Shown one piece after another: positions 38,901 through 45,457 of a stretch of DNA of 64,000 nt. Position numbers and translations under genes: made by a program. Below the pieces are notes generated by a model, which was not told the DNA's origin, made no database searches, and worked only from the letters and a program-made list of their open reading frames with translations. Position 1 is the first letter of the stretch. Each line of letters begins with the position of its first letter. Source of the stretch: Azorinus chamasolen (lineage: Eukaryota; Mollusca; Bivalvia; Cardiida; Solecurtidae); assembly GCA_963576725.1 (NCBI GenBank), contig OY755242.1, forward strand, positions 24,417,869 through 24,481,868, read 5' to 3'.

Positions 38901-41900
38901 GTAGAATCAGATCTTGACCATTCCATAAGTAAACAGAGCAGATCCTAATCAGACGGTTGATACGGGACATAATTCTAGTCTACTTTGTTTGCAAAGGCGT
39001 CAGAATGTGTCTTTATGATGTAAAATGTTAAACTATCAAATACGACAGTGTCTTATACTGTGTCCCGGGCATTTTTGGGGAAAATATATAGTAAACACTC
39101 GATAATAATATAGTTGTAGTACACAGGTAACAGAATTTAGAATCCAAGGTAGGTGGCTGCTTAATGCAGGACGGAAGTCATGCTTAAAGCTCCAGGATGA
39201 GCTTTCTGCATGACTTACATTCTGCATTAAGCTTCCACATGTCTTAAATATCGACAATAATACGCATGTGAGTGTTGAGATAATCAAGGGTTTACTGTAT
39301 GTCAAACGAATAATTGCTGTTTACACCATATATACATCTGTCGCCTTTACAAATAGAGTACAGAAAACCATCCTAAACCGAACGTTAAATTTGGTATCTT
39401 TGGGACGAGTGGCAGCTTAATGCAGGGTGAAAGTCATATACGAAGGGCTTTCTGCATGACTTTCACCCTGCATTAAGCAGCCACCTGCCTTAAAGTATCT
39501 AAATGTTTCTCTACTAGAATTCCGGTTTAAAGGGGTTTTACTGTATACCATATCAGATGGCTCCTATATGAGCCATTCGATCAGGGACATCTTTGTTTGC
39601 CTTTGGAATTATATGGGTCTGATTATTCATTTTCCGCCATGGCCAGACATGCGTGTGTTCATGTGCATTATAAAAATCAGCTAGGCAATTTTAATGATGT
39701 CATTATTTCTGACATGAATATTCATTGAGTAAAGGGTTAAAATGATCACACTGAAACGATTCAATTTAATAGCCCTTGACATTATTGAAAATATTTAATA
39801 ACTGAATAGCGATTTACTTTCTAATAATAAATACACGTTCCAATTTGACATCTCGTTTGTTTTAATCTAGGTCTATAAAAGTTTATTTTCTGTGATCCAT
39901 CTGCGGAAAATACAGTAATTATTTCCATATAACATTTATAACTATTGTGGACAAATTGTACTAGGCTTTTGACACCAAAGAAATATTCATAAAATGTCCT
40001 ACAATTTGGTCATTTTCAGTTTGCTTGTTATTTATGGTTGCAACAACCTCACTAGTCCATACACTAATACGTTCTTGTGTGGTTGCAATAAACTTACCAG
40101 CCCATATACTAATACGTTCTTGTGTAGTTGCAATAACCTTACCAGCCCATACACTAATACGTTCTTGGGTGGTTGCGATAACCTTACCAGCCCATACACT
40201 AATACGTTCTTGTGTGGTTGCAATAACCCTACCAGCCCATGCACTAATACGTTCTTAGGTGGTTGCAAACGTGAAAGGACACACTTTCCATTGAAAATAA
40301 GATGGTTAACGCTGGACTTCAAGAAACTCATTCTCCTTTTCGGTAGATTTATTCAAAGAGGTAGGATCTAAAAATAGCCCATGAGAGAATGGGTTAAGAA
40401 ATAATGACATTATGAGTATTACTTCAATGGATTTGATAATGGCAGATGAACACAGAAATGTTTAGCCGTGACAGAAACTGTAGAATCAGATCTACGTTAT
40501 GTCAATAGCAAAGAGAGCAGATCCTCATCAGATGACTCTAACAGTTGTCTCATCTGGGTCTACTCTGGTGTGTAAGGCGATAAACTGCGTATTATGATCT
40601 GTATGCATAAAAGTAACCGATGAACATATGCATTATTCATGTACATATTCATGCATAAATAAAATGCAAATGCAATGAGTAGATACATAGATTCCATACA
40701 TCACATTCAATTAATTTATGTTTTTGGTCAATGTGAATTAGTTGACCACTCACTGTTCAGTGTCCGTTTCTCGTTGATCGTCGTCTGTCGGCCAACAGTT
40801 GTAATTTAAATATCTCTTTGTCCACTGGCTGGATTGGTATGGTCGTCTTTGGATTATTTTCTAATATAGTCTCTGAACCAATTGCATTTCACTATGGTTG
40901 CACGACAGCGCATAAAACATTGTAACTATAGTTTATGTGAAACCCGAGTTTTTCCTCACTCGAATATTCAAGCGATTCTAATTTGTAAAAGAATACATGC
41001 CCCCCCTCCCCAATGCGGGACAAGTTGTCCTTGTAATTGCATCTCCTCGGTTTTCCTATTATGGCTACTCTCACAGATTTTCCCTATTTCTCCTTCCCTC
41101 CTTCTTACTATATCTCAATATTTCTCTTTCTCACATTATTACATTCTCTACTCCTCTCTCAGATATACCATCTCTCTCTTTCTTTCACTCTCTCTCTCTC
41201 TCTCTCTCTCTCATACACCGCGTGCGAAAGAGAGAGAATAAAAGACAGAGAGACAGACAGAGAGAAAAAAGAGAGACAGAGGCAGACATACGCATACACA
41301 AATGCAGAGACAGACAGAGACATAGTGACATACAAACACAGAAACAGACGGACAAACAGATAAAGACAGAAAAAGACAGAGCAAAATAGACAAATAATAT
41401 ACTTATGTAACTAAATAAGCCTTTTACCAGATTTAAGTCTACTATCACTAGGTCCCGATGGATTTTGATAGTGACAATCTACTACCACAGTTCAAGCCGT
41501 ATGACCTTAAGGGTGAGGCTTGTTATAAAATAATGTGACATTTTGTGTGTACACATTAAATCATTTGACCAATTAACTTGAAACAGCAGCACAGGGCGTT
41601 CATAGCCCTTTAATCATAAACATTACAGTTTATCACCCCCTTGACGCCTTCCAGACTAGAACTATCATGTGTTTGTGGTGCTACTGTAAATTTGAAACAC
41701 TACAGGCTGCTATTTCAGAGGCGTTAGCCCTTGTACAAAGCACGGCTGCAGATAAGCGTGTTTAGAAATTATACAGTAGAACCTTCTTAAGCTTCCATAA
41801 AAGTGTCTAATTATCGGTCTCTGAGGTAGGTGGTAGTTTAATGCAGGTCAACAGTAATCCCGAAAGCTCTTATAGAACATTCTGCATTACATTTGTCCTG

Positions 41901-44900
41901 CATTAAGCAACCACCTGCTTTTTAAGACTGATGTGTTCAAAACATAAATGACAATACAGGACAGGTTCTATTGTAATAAAACATTGTCTTATACTTCTCC
42001 ACTAAACTTGCCTTGCTGCAGCTCGTTAGAACTGTCTCTACAGGGCAAGTCTAATGAAATGCAGCAAAATAGGGTTTGGCTGAGAGGTAAGAGTTGAATA
42101 GATCAGTATGCTTATTATCTACAACCCAGATAAAGTTAACAATTATTCATTATGCATGTCTAATTTGACAAATACATTTCTTCAATAGTGTAATTAATGC
42201 GTTTTCACTTTGAATTATTTCTGTTCATACTTATGGTTTTGTGAATGATATTTAGTTGACGGAGAATTCAGCCAATGGACAGCCTGGAGGCCCTGCTCAG
42301 CCACATGTGGAACAGGGAGTCAGTCGAGGTCACGTGACTGTACAAACCCCGCCCCTCAGTATGGAGGTCGCGACTGTTTAGGGAGCGCTATAGAACTCCA
42401 GGACTGCAACACTAACCCGTGTCCAGGTACAAAGATATTTATTCTAATATCCACGTTCTTCTACTTCTTGCGAAAAGTTATGCACCTGCTAATGATATGA
42501 ACTTTTGTTCGCCTAAATGCTGATGAATTTGAGAGCTGTTTTAACATTTTGTTTCCATTTTCTGCTCTACTTTTCTAAACCCTTGTTTACATCCTCTGTT
42601 TTTAAACTAACCAAACTTTACAGAAATGGTAACAATTTACTTGTCTGTGACAGCAACATATTAGCTTTACAATTACTTTTCAGAAATGCTCCTAAGATAA
42701 ACATATACCAATCGTGTTTAAACAATTATGATTCGCTAAGAAACATGGCTTTCAGGGAAGTCACCTGGCATGACAATAGTGAAGATGAAAAAGAAACAGT
42801 TTGATTTATTTTTGACAGAAGGTACACAAGGTTAGCCTCTACTACGGTTATTCAAGTCATTAAACGTACAGTACCCAGAGGTGGTCTTACACCGCCAATG
42901 TCGCCAACATGTACCACGACTAATAGTACAGGCCCAGATCAGACATTGTCCTTCAAGGCGGCGTCTTATCTGGGACAACACTTTTTGACGTAACATCTAG
43001 TTCTATGTCCGCGGTTTATTCGTTTGGAATTTGCATTTATTTACCGCAATACTTCACTTTGCAGAAACGTTTTAACATGATTGGTTTGCAAACTACGTTG
43101 ATAAATTTGGCACCAAAAGAGTTAAATATTGGATGGACAATAACTCCTATGGCTTATCAATCTATTTAAGCGCTTCTTGATTTTTCACAACACTGGTGTA
43201 CATATCCATGTCGTTTTATGCTTGTCGACATTTCAGAGCACGAATGTAACTTACGAGTATTTCTGTAAATATATTTTGTCTATTGTATTTAGTTGATGGG
43301 GGCTTCAGCGAATGGACAGCTTGGAGGTCCTGTTCAGTCACATGTGGAACAGGGAGTCAGTCCAGGTCACGTGACTGTACAAATCCCGCCCCTCAGTATG
43401 GAGGTCGCAAATGTTTGGGTGACAAAACAGAAATCCAGACGTGCAGCACTAACGCTTGTCCCGGTAAGGATACATAATATGTACGCGTCATATATATTTA
43501 TTCCAACATCAATGTTCTACTCTATTTGTTTTATAAATATTTACATTGCAATGAGGGAAGCTACCTGCTATTGATGGGAAAATTGTTGTTTGCTCAGATG
43601 ATCATGAATTTGACTGTCCTATTAACATTTTCACATTTGGTCGTTTTATTTTAAAAAACAAAAATCTGAGCTATCATGTTTACCCATTCGTTTTATCGGG
43701 TTTAACAGCTTCCCATTTAAACAATCAACGATGATTTTAGAGAATTGGTAATTGCGTGTTCCTCAATTTGCTTTGATACCATCTATAACAATCTACTTGT
43801 CTGAAATCAACGGACCATTGTCACAAAGTGTGACATATAATGCAGTCCCAGATCAGATGCCGGGTCTGTAAGGCGGCGACGCCGGACCATGTTCTTCACT
43901 GTTTGCCTATGTCTGTGGTTTATTAGTTTGAAATTTGCATTTATTTATTTCAATTCGGCATTTTACTGAAACGTTGTAACAAATTTTGGTTGCAGAAGAT
44001 TATGGTAAATCTTGCACAGAAAACAATAAGCAAATTGTTGCACAATAATCACATTACTTATCTGTTTAAGTGTTTCTTTCTTTTTTTCATAAAACAGGTT
44101 TAAATACATGCCATTGTATGTTTTTGTGTCTTTTCCTCATACAAACGCCTTATTGTGCCCGTCGGGCATTCTGGTCAGGGTCTGCTGTGTTTACTTATAA
44201 AAATTATAGTCTATCTGAATATACAATTTCTACCAATATCAAAACACGCTGTGTGCATATGCCATCATAAAAACAATTTAATCAATATGCATGATGCAAA
44301 CTGTTTCTTACACGAATATTCAACAGGAAAATTGTTTAACCTATACCATAAGCAACTTTTGTTCTACGGACAACTGTAGAAGTTCCTATCAAATTTTAAA
44401 TAATTGCTACATGCATGTCTGAATTGTATTGTGATGTGACGATGAATTGTACTGTTCAAGTCCGTGTATACTATTCTGTTTTATTCTGTTCTAATAGTCA
44501 GCTCATACCGTACATAAGGGAAACTGATTCCCTTGGCAATATAGAATCAGACCTGTAACATATTAGCAAACAGAACATATCCTGATCATACAGCACATGC
44601 AAGAGATGTCTGACCTGGGCAGCACCCTTTAGAAAGGCGTAAAAGGCAGGGTGTGCAAGTATATGGCTACATGCACGTAACCAATGCAAAAATAAGCATC
44701 ATTCGCTTGCTAGTCAGCGTCAATATACCTAACTGTAAATAGTGAAGACCCAGATGAGACAGCTCCTGCAGGAGCTGTCTCATCAGGGTCTGCACTATTT
44801 AAAAGTTGATTGTGCAACCAGTGCACTCCACAGCAGTGATTGCACAGCGAAATACGTATACACAGTGAATATATATGTAATTATACAACAGGACATGGGT

Positions 44901-45421
44901 AAAGAAGGAGAAATGTGTTATAAAATTCAGCAAGAGAAGGGTTAAGCATTTATTTTTCATACACTTTCAGGAATCGTTTACAAAGAACCTTGTGAACCGC
45001 TGAATATCAATGGTGCCTCCATGGATATTACGCCTGGATTTACGCGACATACTGGAAACATTCCAAGTGGAACTGCCGTGAAATACAGTTGTGTTCCTGG
45101 CATGAAGATGAACGGAAACAGAACTGTTGTTTGTAACAACGGAAAATGGTCGGAAGTGAAATTCACATGCCGTCGTGAAATACTACCTAAAGAAGAATCC
45201 ACACTCGCACCTCCTGTTACTAGTATAAAAGGTAACACACATTAGAAAAGGACATAAGCTCTTTCGCTGTCAATGTCGCATCTGTAATTATCTGTGTAAA
45301 CAGTTTGAATCCAGATGCGACGCCGAGTAAGTCGGCGTCTGATCAGGATCCAAAGTGTTTGTTACTGTGACAGTTTTTTGTGTCACCTGCCGAGAGGCAG
45401 TGTGTCACTTAGGGATCACTT

Positions 45422-45457
<36 letters not shown>

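Noticed and set aside
40892..41448. Several open frames rich in Ser/Leu or Arg/Glu
   Set aside because: Compositional, from the CT and GA tracts.
42517..42804. A 95-codon plus-strand frame between the TSP1 exons
   Set aside because: No recognisable domain. It lies in duplicated intron sequence whose counterpart after exon 10 is not open.
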